Shown here: piece after piece, positions 50,306 to 59,990 of the stretch
Numbering within the stretch: the stretch's first letter is position 1
How the letters are laid out: each line of letters opens with the position of its first letter
NCBI GenBank assembly: GCA_001874305.1
Contig: MPCU01000006.1
Coordinates: forward strand, 1-64,000
Direction: 5' to 3'
DNA length: 64,000 nt
Source: Bacteriovorax sp. MedPE-SWde
GTDB taxonomy: Bacteria > Bdellovibrionota > Bacteriovoracia > Bacteriovoracales > Bacteriovoracaceae
The notes under the pieces: generated by a model
Seen by the model: the letters and a program-made list of their open reading frames with translations, nothing else
What the model was told of the DNA's origin: nothing
The model's database searches: none
Position numbers and translations under genes: made by a program

Positions 50306-52111
50306 CTACGTCGCATCATCACTCAGTTCCTTGCTTTTTTTTTCTAATTCTTTCGCGACTAAATCTGTTTTAACCTTTTCATTAAGTTCTTTAAAGTTTT
50401 GCTCTTCTTCTTCTCTTTCTTTTGATTTGTGCTCAGTGTAAACCTCATTCACATATCGTCTTAACTCTTTCTTTTCAACTTCACCTATTGAGTGAATAAG
50501 ACCTTTAAACTTTAAGTTCTCACCATCTACAATAAACTTCTCGTCTCCCTGTGGAATCAATTTAATCATCATCTTAAAGGGATAATCAACATAGTAACTA
50601 CCAAGCTCAAGCTCATTTTTTGAATTAAAGAATATTTCAGACTCACTTATTCCAATCATCTCTATCGAGTGTTCAAAGTATGCTCTGCTGAGTTCATTCG
50701 TTTTACTAATAAAGTACTTTGACTCAATAAAGTCATTCATTGTTAAGCGACCGTACTTTGATGGATCTTCTTTTCTCAATTCGATAATCTTATTTTTGAT
50801 ATGTCCTTCAAACTTTTCAGTCTGTTTCTTTTCAAAAACTTTTGCCATCTGAAGAATTATATCAAAGTTAATCGGCCCACTATTTGTCAGAATCAACTCA
50901 TAACGAAATGTATCCTGAAAGGCCTTAGAAGAAAAAGTATTACAATTAAAAATAATCACAAATGGCGAATAATCTTCAATCTTATTAACTTTACTTATCA
51001 GCTTAGAAAAGAAATCAGTCATTCCATTTTCATTCTTAGAAATGATTTCATTCTTTTCTTCTTCGGTTAATTCAATATCTTCATCTATATCAGCAAATGG
51101 AATTTGATAAACAATCAAATTTGGAAGGTATCTACTAATTTGTTCAAATTGGTCATCAAATCCAGTTTGTACACGTACTGTATAAGGAAAAGAATCTAGT
51201 TTTCTTTCTTCTGTTGCAAGAAAATCAAGAAACTCATCTACTATTAGTATCTTTGTTACTTTTGCAACTTTTGAGTCTTTATTATAAACAACCCATTCTT
51301 TATATTTTTTCTTAATATTACGAAGCTGAATTTCGTGATCACTAATTCTCTGCTCTTGATTCTGCTTTATTCGAGAAATTTCTTTTTCTCTCTCGTCCTT
51401 ATCTTCAATGGTCATTGCATCGTCCATTTCAAATTCTGGCTCACTAAGATCATCTAAAAAGTTTACTGTTAAATCATATGAGTATTTATAGTTGTAGTAG
51501 AGATCTTTAACACTTCGATTTTTGACAGTAAAAAGGTTACATTTATTATATTCACTTGGAATAACCGTATCAATCTTTAACACATCACCAACATTAAAAC
51601 GGCTATCACATTCAACATGTAAATAGTCCTCTCCAAAGTATCCAATTCTCATGACTTCTTTTAAAGTCGATTCAGAGCTGGCCTTTGCCAATGCGAAGTG
51701 CTTCTTTGATGCTTCTTTAGGGTAGCGAAGCATGTACGGGTGATAAACAACATCGTGCATCTCTGCACCCTTAAGGAAGACAAAATCGAAACCTTGAAGT
51801 AGTGCTTCCTCAATATGATTGGGGTTATCAGTAAGTCCAATTAAAGGGATTTCTTTTAAGGACTTTATTCTCTTTAAATAAAGAGACAATTGAAACATTT
51901 GTTTATTTTCTTTAGAAAGATCAATATAGATAAATGAAGGTCTTAACTCCATCAGTTCAACAAGTTTAGTATTTACAAGATCAAAAGAGAAGATTGGATA
52001 GTTATCAAACTCAAATTCAACGTGCTCATACGTAGTCCTAAACCTATTTTCTAAGGCCTGCCAATATCCTCGGTCATCACCGATATAGAGTACACGTTTA
52101 TTCTTCTTCAA
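50306..52111 (-). CDS. Receiver-like / PilZ-like signalling protein with two degenerate receiver folds
   Basis: 601 residues, cytosolic. The N-terminal receiver-like domain (about 5-125) keeps RVLYIGDDRGYW, FIYIDLSKEN at the phospho-acceptor position and FVFLKGAE for the Lys, with an Asp-Leu-Ser context unlike active receivers. A PilZ-like or beta segment follows (MRIGYFGEDYLHVECDS). A Glu/Lys-rich coiled region lies at about 225-280, and a second receiver-like fold begins KVTKILIVDEFLDFLAT. The C terminus is strongly charged and helical. A signalling adaptor whose input or output is unknown; phosphorylation competence doubtful. Confidence 0.65.
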   Translation of the reverse strand: MKKNKRVLYIGDDRGYWQALENRFRTTYEHVEFEFDNYPIFSFDLVNTKLVELMELRPSFIYIDLSKENKQMFQLSLYLKRIKSLKEIPLIGLTDNPNHIEEALLQGFDFVFLKGAEMHDVVYHPYMLRYPKEASKKHFALAKASSESTLKEVMRIGYFGEDYLHVECDSRFNVGDVLKIDTVIPSEYNKCNLFTVKNRSVKDLYYNYKYSYDLTVNFLDDLSEPEFEMDDAMTIEDKDEREKEISRIKQNQEQRISDHEIQLRNIKKKYKEWVVYNKDSKVAKVTKILIVDEFLDFLATEERKLDSFPYTVRVQTGFDDQFEQISRYLPNLIVYQIPFADIDEDIELTEEEKNEIISKNENGMTDFFSKLISKVNKIEDYSPFVIIFNCNTFSSKAFQDTFRYELILTNSGPINFDIILQMAKVFEKKQTEKFEGHIKNKIIELRKEDPSKYGRLTMNDFIESKYFISKTNELSRAYFEHSIEMIGISESEIFFNSKNELELGSYYVDYPFKMMIKLIPQGDEKFIVDGENLKFKGLIHSIGEVEKKELRRYVNEVYTEHKSKEREEEEQNFKELNEKVKTDLVAKELEKKSKELSDDAT

Positions 52112-52247
52112 ATTAATAACCCTATGTTAGTTATACTTCTTAGTTTATTCTAACAGGCCTATATAGGATCTTATATAAATCAAATAGTTAGAGTTTCTTA
52201 TTGAATTTATTACAAAAAAACTGACAATAATTTATGCCAAATGGCCT

Positions 52248-52667
52248 CTATACTTCAAAATCATCGTAATTTTGAACATAGAACTCATCTAGCTCTTTCG
52301 TAAAAAACCTTCTTACAAAGTATTGGCCAACTCTAATTGTAGCTACGAAACCAAAATTTTCAAGCTTTCTAACCGATTGATGAATTTCTTCAATCTTCAT
52401 ATCAAGTTGATTAACCATATCTGTTAACGAGAGTAACTGAGATATACCATGCTTCTTATAGAGATTTGGTCGACACCAAACTCTACGATACAAGTACATA
52501 AGAACTAATACCTCAGTTCGAGACAATTTAAAATCAACAAGTACCTGATCAAAGAATATGTCTGGTATTTCTGAATGTGTGGGATTTAGGCCTTGCTCAA
52601 GAGTAGATGGGGCCTCATCGTCTTCGCGATTTTTGTGAGTAGCGATAATAGAATGTATATCAACCAT
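52248..52667 (-). CDS. Small winged-helix DNA-binding protein
   Basis: 139 residues. DFKLSRTEVLVLMYLYRRVW followed by HGISQLLSLTDMVNQLDMK and EEIHQSVRKLENFGFVATIR has the order of a MarR-like or replication-initiator-like winged helix: helix, helix, recognition helix, wing. Acidic N terminus. No effector domain. Targets unknown. Encoded upstream of the 601-residue receiver-like protein on the same strand (136-base gap). Confidence 0.65.
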   Translation of the reverse strand: MVDIHSIIATHKNREDDEAPSTLEQGLNPTHSEIPDIFFDQVLVDFKLSRTEVLVLMYLYRRVWCRPNLYKKHGISQLLSLTDMVNQLDMKIEEIHQSVRKLENFGFVATIRVGQYFVRRFFTKELDEFYVQNYDDFEV

Positions 52668-52757
52668 TTTTTACCTCACGGCTAACATGCCTTATTCTAT
52701 TTTGGCCTGTTTTCTATAATTTATCTACGCTATATTTATTTAGGAAAAAAATGCCGA

Positions 52758-53915
52758 TCAGAATAGCTCGTTAACGAGATCTCTCTTTAGCTTTATTCGT
52801 TCTTCTTTACCAAGACCCTTAGAACTTGGTCTGAAGTTAGCAAGCCTATCATTCCAAGTCTGAACTCGTGACAGTAGAGCTCTATCAAAGTTCAGCCGTG
52901 CTTTAATACTTGAGATCAGATCCATGAAGAGAATTTTCTCATCAAGACTAGACTTTGAAATATCTCTATAAAGCTCAGAACACTGAATAAGCTTTTCTCC
53001 ATTTTTTAATGATTGCCCAAAGTAAGAAATAATCTTTCTCTTTGTGTCTGATGAAAACTCATAACTAAGACAAAGCCAAGCAAAAAAGTGTTCCATAGAA
53101 AAAGGGATCATCCCATTCTCCGAATCAGCAGTGCCAAGCTCTGTTATAAAGCTCATGTCACCAGGAGTCGATATCTCATACTTATCTAAGACATCAGCGA
53201 GATCCTTAAAAAAGATGAGAGTTTTTGATTTTATAAACTCAGTTCTTAAATAGTAATTAGAGATAGATTCTAAGTTAAACTCCGATAACAAGCTCTGAGT
53301 TTCCATACTTATATTAAAGTTTAATGAGTTTTTAAATCGAATTAACCTCAATAGCCGAACTGGGTCCTTACTAAAGTCCTCTCCAACATGCTTAAGCTCG
53401 CGAGTAGAAATAGAACTTAAACCATTGAAAGGATCAATGAGAGTGAACTCATCCTTTGCAGCAGGTACACCAAAGAATATCCCCATTGCATTTATCGTAA
53501 AATCCCTACGCTTAAATGCTCTCTGATAATCAAGATTTGATATATATGAAGGCTCAAAGTTCTTATGGGAAAAATCATTATCAATATGTTTTTCAACTCG
53601 AGGAGAAGAGAATTCAAGTTCATTTCCATCTATCGTAATAGAGAAAACATTGTGTCCTTTATTTTCAACTTTTAGGCCTAAGTCCTTTTCCAGCTGAGTA
53701 AACATCCTTAAAAGCATACGCTCCCATCTCTGCTCATCGTACTCAAAAAGGTGTTTAATTTCGAAATCTAGATCTTTTGATATTATACCATCTAAGAGAA
53801 AGTCTCTCACTGCTCCCCCAACAAGGGTTAAGCAAAAACCTTGCCTAGAGATGTAGACAGTGACATCGTAAGCAGACTTTGGAAATGAAGAAAAGAACTT
53901 CTTTGAATCAAACAT
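52758..53915 (-). CDS. cca: CCA-adding enzyme / poly(A) polymerase family tRNA nucleotidyltransferase
   Basis: 385 residues, class II nucleotidyltransferase that builds or repairs the 3' CCA of tRNAs. Catalytic core: LVGGAVRDFLLDG and SKDLDFEI (the DxD carboxylates), then RRDFTINAMG and DPFNGLSSI, then DPVRLLRLIRFKNSL. The C-terminal part is shorter than in poly(A) polymerases, favouring CCA addition, but poly(A) polymerase activity cannot be excluded. Ends in SSKGLGKEERIKLKRDL. Its start lies four bases beyond the stop of the LysR gene on the same strand, so they are probably co-transcribed. Confidence 0.85.
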   Translation of the reverse strand: MFDSKKFFSSFPKSAYDVTVYISRQGFCLTLVGGAVRDFLLDGIISKDLDFEIKHLFEYDEQRWERMLLRMFTQLEKDLGLKVENKGHNVFSITIDGNELEFSSPRVEKHIDNDFSHKNFEPSYISNLDYQRAFKRRDFTINAMGIFFGVPAAKDEFTLIDPFNGLSSISTRELKHVGEDFSKDPVRLLRLIRFKNSLNFNISMETQSLLSEFNLESISNYYLRTEFIKSKTLIFFKDLADVLDKYEISTPGDMSFITELGTADSENGMIPFSMEHFFAWLCLSYEFSSDTKRKIISYFGQSLKNGEKLIQCSELYRDISKSSLDEKILFMDLISSIKARLNFDRALLSRVQTWNDRLANFRPSSKGLGKEERIKLKRDLVNELF

Positions 53916-53919
53916 ATTC

Positions 53920-54819
53920 TTATAAAAGAGGATTAGACTCTTTAGTTAGACGTTCAAGAGTTTTTCTTACTCTTACAAGCTCTGTTGCATCTTTATGATA
54001 AACAATATAGAAACGCCCATTATCAACTTCAAATTCACTTCCCAAAGTAGCAATCTTATCTTGATAGAAAGATCTATTTAAAACGTGATTTGGCACAACA
54101 GCTATCCCCAGCCCTTCTTTCACGGCCTGTAGCATATTTCCATGTGAGTTAATAACATACTTAGTATTTAAGCTCTTAGGCATTTTACCAAACTTAACAC
54201 GACACCAATTAAAAAAGAGTTTATCTTCTTGTTCAAAAAGAATAGTTGGAATAGTCGAAAGATCTTCAAGAGTCATCTCTTTCGTAATATTGAATGGATT
54301 ATCCTTTGGAAATACTAGCGTTACTTTCTCTTCACTAAGTAAAACTTTTTCACCAACATTTGGTAGCGCACCTTCAGGTAGAATAAGAAAATCTAACCTA
54401 TAGTTTTCAAAATCTCTGATTAGCTCTTCTTGAAAACCAAGACTAATAGAAACTGCCAAATCGGGGTATTCTTTTGCAAAGCTTAGAAGCTCTGGGGCAA
54501 GCCAAGACTTTCCAACACCAATTAGTGTCCCTATCCTAACCTTACCAGTCATGCTATCTTTATCATGTTGGATTTCAACAAGTGTATCATCGAGATGAGT
54601 TAGGAAACTTGAAGCTATAGAGCAAAGCTTTTCCCCTTCTTGGGTAAGAACAACTCTTTTTCCCGAGCGCTTAAATAGCTTTACACCAATCTTACTTTCA
54701 AGGTTTTTTACCGATTGAGAAATCGCCGATTGTGTAACACCAAGATCCTCAGCGGCCTTAGAAAAGCTTCTGGCACGTGCAACAGCAACTAATGTATGTA
54801 ATTGACTAGTTTCAATCAT
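53920..54819 (-). CDS. LysR-family transcriptional regulator
   Basis: 299 residues. The N-terminal winged helix (about 1-65) contains VARARSFSKAAEDLGVTQSAISQSVKNLE, with the usual R-x-G-x-K (LFKRSGKRVVLTQEG). The effector-binding periplasmic-binding-protein-like domain (about 90-290) has VRIGTLIGVGKSWLAPELL and KEGLGIAVVPNHVL. AGAGG precedes ATG 54819. Transcribed divergently from the exported-protein gene at 54956, 136 bases away, the usual placing of a LysR target. Ligand unknown. Confidence 0.93.
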   Translation of the reverse strand: MIETSQLHTLVAVARARSFSKAAEDLGVTQSAISQSVKNLESKIGVKLFKRSGKRVVLTQEGEKLCSIASSFLTHLDDTLVEIQHDKDSMTGKVRIGTLIGVGKSWLAPELLSFAKEYPDLAVSISLGFQEELIRDFENYRLDFLILPEGALPNVGEKVLLSEEKVTLVFPKDNPFNITKEMTLEDLSTIPTILFEQEDKLFFNWCRVKFGKMPKSLNTKYVINSHGNMLQAVKEGLGIAVVPNHVLNRSFYQDKIATLGSEFEVDNGRFYIVYHKDATELVRVRKTLERLTKESNPLL

Positions 54820-54955
54820 TTAAATCCTCTACAATTAATGTTATTAGGTTGAACTTATAGTCATTATAACCGAAAGTCTAGTGACTTACACTTATTTCAC
54901 AGCTTTCCCGAGCTTTTCACTCAAGCTATCCTCAAAGCATACCGATGAGATGCAC

Positions 54956-56794
54956 ATGAAAAGCTCCAAAATTGTACCTTTATCTATTCTGTTTGCGATT
55001 TCTGCTAGTTATCTAATTGGTATAAAGCAAACGCTTACCTCTGTTTCACCCTCAAGATTACCAGCTTCTAAAGTGAGGAATGCATCTTCTAACTGTATTG
55101 ATGCCATAAAGGATCTTCACTACGGTGCAAATAAGGGGCAAAGACTAAAGAGGCTAAAACAAGCAAGAGCTGAAAACGATTTCAATACTTTTAGTGAAGT
55201 CATAATGAATAGTCACGATAATACCGCCATAAAAAAGGGCGAGGTCCCGAATGGGATAAGTACAAAGAAAGCAGACTTTATTGAATACCTCATGAGAAGA
55301 ACTAATAACGATTATGTTACAGCATACTTTCAACACTACGAGCCTCAGGACTATGAAACATGGGGTGTTTTTGATTACATAACTAAAGCAAAGGACTTAT
55401 CTACAGAAGAGGGTGAACTCGTCTACACGAAAATGATGGGATGGTACGACAACTATGTAAGTTATAGGGAAAGACTAAATGACCAGGTTGTAAAGAGTTT
55501 TGAATCTAAAATGAGATATGAAAAAACTCTTGAGCATCTTGAAAAAAATAAAAAAGAAATAAATTCATTTAACTTTAGGAATGGAAATAGATATTACATA
55601 GAATTACCAGTCGCTGTAAAAGATGAAAAAACGGGTCACTGGTCTATTGAAAAAGAAAGACAAGGCTTTTCAAATATGCCAAATCTTAAAAACTTCATCA
55701 AAGATATGGAGACAGAAGTTGACGAAAATTTCTCAGATGGACTCCTTGATGAAACATTCTATGAGAGTAGAATTTTTAAAGTTATAATCGACCAGGCCTT
55801 TCATAGAAAAAGACTTGAATTTATAAGAGATAGACTTGGTGATTTGCCTGACTCTAATCTCACTTCTACACAAAAAGAAATATTTGAAAAGTTTGATAAG
55901 GCATTACACGAAGGCGACTATATGCCTAGAAGTGACGCATTTACTTTTCAGCAAAATAAGGAATTAAGATCTGAGCTAAAATCATTTTTTAAAGGCCAAA
56001 AAAGTAGAAGAAAAGTTCTAGAGAACTTTCGCCTAAGACTTGTTAGAAAGTTTGGTGATGAGATCAAGGACAAATCCCAGTACTTCTCAACTATAAAAGC
56101 AGTACTATGGGGACAAACAATTGTAGCAGGATTTGGTGTAGTCATTGGTACAGCAATGCTTCCTTTCACTGAAAATGAATATGTACTCTACTATACCTCT
56201 AGATTTCAAAACTGGTTAAATGATGTCCTACTAGCATCACCATTAAAGACAACGTTAACAATGCATGAGTGTGCAAAGCAAAATAGACAGTTTAGTGTAG
56301 AAAACGTTTGCCTTGCATCTTTTCTCTACTCCCACCTCTCCAGTAAATTATATCAGTCAAGACTTGATGCAGACTATGACTACACCAAGGATGAAGAATA
56401 CATAAAGAGAAGAGAGGAGCTGACAGAAATTTACTTTGAAAAGCGTGATGAGCTCAATGTCTCAAAGTTCTTCTCAGATAATATGCAGTATGTAAAAGAG
56501 GAGGCCTATCACCACTATACGGCAATTACATTCCTTGACCTTGCGGAAACAACAGATATTAGAATAGCAAAAGAAGGCATTTCAAGAGAGGCCAAAGAAG
56601 ATATTTACGATTATTTAACAAGCTCTCATCGTCCAGAAGATGAACAAAAACTAATAGATTCCATAGAGAAAAAAGTTGGTCAAAAATTTACTGTATTAGT
56701 GAAAGATATAAAGGATGAACTTCCGGCCTATGCTAAAAAGATGCGTTCAACAGGTAGTGTTCGAGAAGATATAAAAGTGTTTATCGATAAGTAA
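54956..56794 (+). CDS. Exported protein, possible LysR target
   Basis: 612 residues from ATG 54956 (GATGAG at suitable distance; alternatives ATG 54950 and GTG 54881). A signal peptide or anchor is seen (IVPLSILFAISASYLIG). The mature protein is rich in charged helices (Glu/Lys/Tyr, e.g. YEKTLEHLEKNKKEINSF) and has a hydrophobic patch (TIVAGFGVVIGTAMLPF) in the second half. Two cysteines near the patch (HECAKQ, NVCLAS). No family recognised. Ends convergent with the response regulator gene (two bases between). Confidence 0.6.
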   Translation: MKSSKIVPLSILFAISASYLIGIKQTLTSVSPSRLPASKVRNASSNCIDAIKDLHYGANKGQRLKRLKQARAENDFNTFSEVIMNSHDNTAIKKGEVPNGISTKKADFIEYLMRRTNNDYVTAYFQHYEPQDYETWGVFDYITKAKDLSTEEGELVYTKMMGWYDNYVSYRERLNDQVVKSFESKMRYEKTLEHLEKNKKEINSFNFRNGNRYYIELPVAVKDEKTGHWSIEKERQGFSNMPNLKNFIKDMETEVDENFSDGLLDETFYESRIFKVIIDQAFHRKRLEFIRDRLGDLPDSNLTSTQKEIFEKFDKALHEGDYMPRSDAFTFQQNKELRSELKSFFKGQKSRRKVLENFRLRLVRKFGDEIKDKSQYFSTIKAVLWGQTIVAGFGVVIGTAMLPFTENEYVLYYTSRFQNWLNDVLLASPLKTTLTMHECAKQNRQFSVENVCLASFLYSHLSSKLYQSRLDADYDYTKDEEYIKRREELTEIYFEKRDELNVSKFFSDNMQYVKEEAYHHYTAITFLDLAETTDIRIAKEGISREAKEDIYDYLTSSHRPEDEQKLIDSIEKKVGQKFTVLVKDIKDELPAYAKKMRSTGSVREDIKVFIDK

Positions 56795-56796
56795 TT

Positions 56797-57180
56797 CTAC
56801 TTAATATATCCATTAATGATATCTTTGAGATATTGAAAATCAACGGGCTTAGGTATTAGCATCTTTGCCCCTAATGATTCGGCCTTAACTTTATAGTCAT
56901 CTCTCGAATACGCCGAAACCATATAAACATCAACATCCGACCACTTCTTCTTAACTTCTTCAAGTAAAGAGTATCCATCCATTTCAGGCATATTTATATC
57001 TGAAAATATAACACAGCGATCTTCATCAATATCATTGGAGTTCATATAGTCTAGACATGTGCGACCACCATCAAACGAATGTAGCTCAATCAAACCATCA
57101 GATATTTCTTTCTTTAAAAAGAGCTCATATAATTTAAAAATATCAGTTTCATCGTCGACAACTATAAGCTTTATATTCAT
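56797..57180 (-). CDS. Response regulator, receiver only, partner of the adjacent histidine kinase
   Basis: 127 residues. Acidic pocket LIVVDDETDIFKLYE, phospho-acceptor Asp in CVIFSDINMPEMDGYS, switch Ser in VYMVSAYSRDD, Lys in LIPKPVDF. No DNA-binding or enzymatic output, so it signals by protein contact or within a phosphorelay. Located 24 bases after the histidine kinase gene on the same strand, which makes that kinase its probable phosphodonor. Confidence 0.93.
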   Translation of the reverse strand: MNIKLIVVDDETDIFKLYELFLKKEISDGLIELHSFDGGRTCLDYMNSNDIDEDRCVIFSDINMPEMDGYSLLEEVKKKWSDVDVYMVSAYSRDDYKVKAESLGAKMLIPKPVDFQYLKDIINGYIK

Positions 57181-57204
57181 TTATTTCCTATGCGAAATCA
57201 AATA

Positions 57205-59367
57205 TTATTTACTTCTATTTAACCCCAGAGGGAGAATTATAGCAAACTCGGAAAATTCTCCTTCTTCACTAGATATTTTTAACTCTCCTTGATGGGCCAT
57301 AACAATATCGTGAACCATAGAAAGTCCCAGGCCAGTTCCTACGCCTGTTGGCTTAGTTGTATAGAAAGGCTCAAGAATTTTATTCTTGGCCTCATCTGCT
57401 ATACCAATGCCATTATCTTTGATCCTTACAACAAATGATTCTTCGGTTACATTATCAATATTAATCCAAACTTGAGGAATAAAGTCTTCTTCATACTTAA
57501 GTTTCTCACTTAGCGCAAAGAAAGAATTTTCAAAAATATTGAGAATCAACCTTCCAAAATCCTTCGGAATCAGAGAGGCCTTCTCTACAGATATATTCTT
57601 ATGAATTTTTACATTTATTGGATTACTTGCTCTCATCGAATGAAATGCCAACCCCCAGTATTCATCAACAATCCCTTCAATATCTACTATTTCAAAATCA
57701 TCAAATTCGCCAGTTCGTGACTGTTGCAACATACTATGGATAATTTTTTCAGAGCGCCCGCTATTAGATATAATAATATTTGAAAGCTCCTCAAGAGTTT
57801 CATAATCAGAGCTTAGTGAAGCAAGATCAATCTTCCTTTCATCTTTTTTTATAGACTCTAGTAGTCCATTTAGTTCATTAACTTTCATTGCTATTATTTT
57901 TGCTGAATTAACAATGAGGTTTAATGGGTTCTTAATTTCATGGGCAATACCTGCAGACAAAGTCCCCAAAGAAGCAAGCTTCTCTTGGGCAACTAATTTA
58001 TTTTTAAATTTATTCAAATCTTCAAGCGCCTTTTGTAGATTTTCATTTTTTTGATTTATTTCGAGTGTTCTCTCGTGAACTGTATTTTCGAGATTATCCT
58101 TGTTTAATTCCAACTCGTTAAATAAGTCATTGTTTTTTTCAAGAGCAGAATTAATAGATACAATCATCTCATGGATGAACATTGCAAGTTCCTGAACTTC
58201 CTTAGGGCCATCACCAATAACTCTAGCGTCTTTTAAATTCTTAATATCTATTTTTCTTACTAAATTCGATAGTTTCTTTAAAGGAGAAGACATAGCACCT
58301 GCAACAAAGAAGCCTATAAAAGAGAACACTATGAGTGATAGTATAGACGCAGTGATTATTTCATTTTGTATTTTAACGACCTTCTTAGAAAGGTCACTAT
58401 GATAAACAGAATGGGTAATATACCAATTAAAAGGTTCAAACTTTTTTACAAAAGCAACTTTCCTGTATTTATAGTTGTTAATATCATTAGGAGAATTCCA
58501 AACATACTCATATGCCCTCTCCGTAAGAGCTGCATCAATATGCATGTCAAAGAGGTTCTCTCCTGTTACCGGATTATTTATCCCTTTAAGATTTACCCCT
58601 TTTAAAAGCGGATGAACTAATATTTTTCCATCCCCTTGAAAAATATATGTATAACTAAGTTCATTTCTTTGAAGAGTCTTAAATAATTTTTCAAGGCTAG
58701 ATATAATACTACCTTTTCTCTTTTCAACCTCTGACTCTATATCATCTACATAAGTTCCAGTTACAATTAACCAATCCCACTTCTTATATATGACTCCGTG
58801 TCCGACTTTTTCAAAATGACCTGACTGTCCCAGCCTATCCCAATAGTATGACGTTGAACCTTCACCATTCACTATCGCTTGCTCATACATTTCTTTAATA
58901 TGAAGCTTTCCTCTCTTATCCGTAACTTTATTAGCATCAATTCCAATCAAAGATTTTTTAGGATGTGCAATAATTTTTAGATTTTTATCAAAGACGAAGA
59001 AGTAATCATTATTCCCATACTTTAATTTACTTATTTCTTTCAGAGCATCTCTCTGCGCCACCTTTAAACTTGTTAGACCTCTTTCATGTCTTTGTTTATG
59101 ATTATCAATGAAAGAGAAGACTAACTTTGTTAGATTTCTAAGCTCAGTCTTTTTTTGAGAGACAATATTCTCTCTATACATCTCAAGATTCTTCTTCTCA
59201 CTATGAAGCAATAGGTTTATTGAATTTAGCATGTCTTCAAAGCGTAACTTTTCTGCATTTAAAAGTGCTGTCTCTGTGCGATAGCTCACCGTAAGACTCA
59301 CAATGAGTACAGCAAGGCAAAGAAAGCCAATGAGATAACTTAGAATTCGAACGCGAAAACTATTCAT
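57205..59367 (-). CDS. Transmembrane histidine kinase with periplasmic Cache domains
   Basis: 720 residues. TM1 (about 8-28), a periplasmic part holding two Cache-like ligand-binding folds (YFFVFDKNLKIIAHP and WDWLIVTGTYVDDI in the first, SYTYIFQGDGKILVHP in the second), and TM2 (about 345-367). HAMP-like and coiled-coil linkers follow. The dimerisation helix has H476 in GIAHEIKNPLNL, and the ATP-binding domain has NSFFALSE (N box), IKDNGIGI (G1) and GVGTGLGLSM (G2). Autophosphorylates on H476 on sensing a small molecule, unknown here. Drives the receiver encoded immediately downstream. Confidence 0.93.
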   Translation of the reverse strand: MNSFRVRILSYLIGFLCLAVLIVSLTVSYRTETALLNAEKLRFEDMLNSINLLLHSEKKNLEMYRENIVSQKKTELRNLTKLVFSFIDNHKQRHERGLTSLKVAQRDALKEISKLKYGNNDYFFVFDKNLKIIAHPKKSLIGIDANKVTDKRGKLHIKEMYEQAIVNGEGSTSYYWDRLGQSGHFEKVGHGVIYKKWDWLIVTGTYVDDIESEVEKRKGSIISSLEKLFKTLQRNELSYTYIFQGDGKILVHPLLKGVNLKGINNPVTGENLFDMHIDAALTERAYEYVWNSPNDINNYKYRKVAFVKKFEPFNWYITHSVYHSDLSKKVVKIQNEIITASILSLIVFSFIGFFVAGAMSSPLKKLSNLVRKIDIKNLKDARVIGDGPKEVQELAMFIHEMIVSINSALEKNNDLFNELELNKDNLENTVHERTLEINQKNENLQKALEDLNKFKNKLVAQEKLASLGTLSAGIAHEIKNPLNLIVNSAKIIAMKVNELNGLLESIKKDERKIDLASLSSDYETLEELSNIIISNSGRSEKIIHSMLQQSRTGEFDDFEIVDIEGIVDEYWGLAFHSMRASNPINVKIHKNISVEKASLIPKDFGRLILNIFENSFFALSEKLKYEEDFIPQVWINIDNVTEESFVVRIKDNGIGIADEAKNKILEPFYTTKPTGVGTGLGLSMVHDIVMAHQGELKISSEEGEFSEFAIILPLGLNRSK

Positions 59368-59490
59368 TAATAAACCTCTGTCATAGTAATTTACTATATA
59401 AAGACGAACAGTTTCTTATTTTAATACTTTCTTTGAAAAAACAAAGACTTAGAGTGAATTTTAAAGATATTTTAATAGAATAATATATAG

Positions 59491-59551
59491 ATAATGGGCC
59501 TCTTTGCCCATTATTTGAGAAATTCTAGTGACCCCATACACGAGGTCACTA
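59491..59551 (-). terminator. Two tandem stem-loops after the small Cys-rich gene
   Basis: TAGTGACC/GGTCACTA (59526-59533 and 59544-59551) lies right after the stop on the minus strand. It is followed by ATAATGGGC/GCCCATTAT (59491-59499 and 59506-59514, six-base loop), after which CTATATATTATTC is U-rich but has no long T-run. They probably end the 92-residue protein gene. Confidence 0.55.
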
Positions 59552-59558
59552 AATGAGA

Positions 59559-59837
59559 TTAAATCTCGTGAAGACAATCAGATAGACACATTGGAATCTG
59601 AGAATCAGGAAGTGCAAAACACTTCATTTCACATGAATACTCTGTCTCAAGATCAAGAGACTTAAGCCCTAAATCTTCCATACAGAAACTCATCTGACTA
59701 TTGTGACATTGAGTAAAGTCTGAACCTTCTAGGTCCTTACAAATTTCAGTCGCTTGCTTAGCACAAACTTTTAGAGTTCCAGCTGAAATATTTGCAGCAA
59801 ATAGAGTTACCACGATTGCAAGTATCATTTTCTTCAT
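59559..59837 (-). CDS. Small exported cysteine-rich protein
   Basis: 92 residues, no family recognised. Signal peptide at 1-19 (MILAIVVTLFAANISAG). The mature part of about 73 residues has eight cysteines (VCAKQATEIC, QCHNSQMSFC, SCEMKCF, CLSDC), suggesting a compact four-disulfide periplasmic or secreted protein. Acidic overall. AAAGGATAT precedes ATG 59837. Encoded downstream of fusA, but separated by the fusA terminator, so it has its own promoter. Confidence 0.7.
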   Translation of the reverse strand: MKKMILAIVVTLFAANISAGTLKVCAKQATEICKDLEGSDFTQCHNSQMSFCMEDLGLKSLDLETEYSCEMKCFALPDSQIPMCLSDCLHEI

Positions 59838-59930
59838 TAGATATCCTTTTTAAAAACAATTAATAATAATTTGGTTTGGGAACAATAGTGAAGAATTAGC
59901 GCATGGTAAACAAAATAATAATCAGCTTAT

Positions 59931-59959
59931 AAAAAAACAAGGCCCTCAAAAAGAGGGCC
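59931..59959 (-). terminator. Rho-independent terminator of fusA
   Basis: Seven G/C-rich pairs GGCCCTC (59941-59947) / GAGGGCC (59953-59959) with a five-base loop. On the minus strand the stem is followed by TTGTTTTTTTATAAG. Confidence 0.85.
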
Positions 59960-59990
59960 CCATTATATAAAACAATTTTAAAACTAATTA

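Noticed and set aside
54090-54115. TTGGCACA as a second sigma-54 promoter
   Set aside because: No GC ten bases after GG and it lies within the LysR coding sequence.
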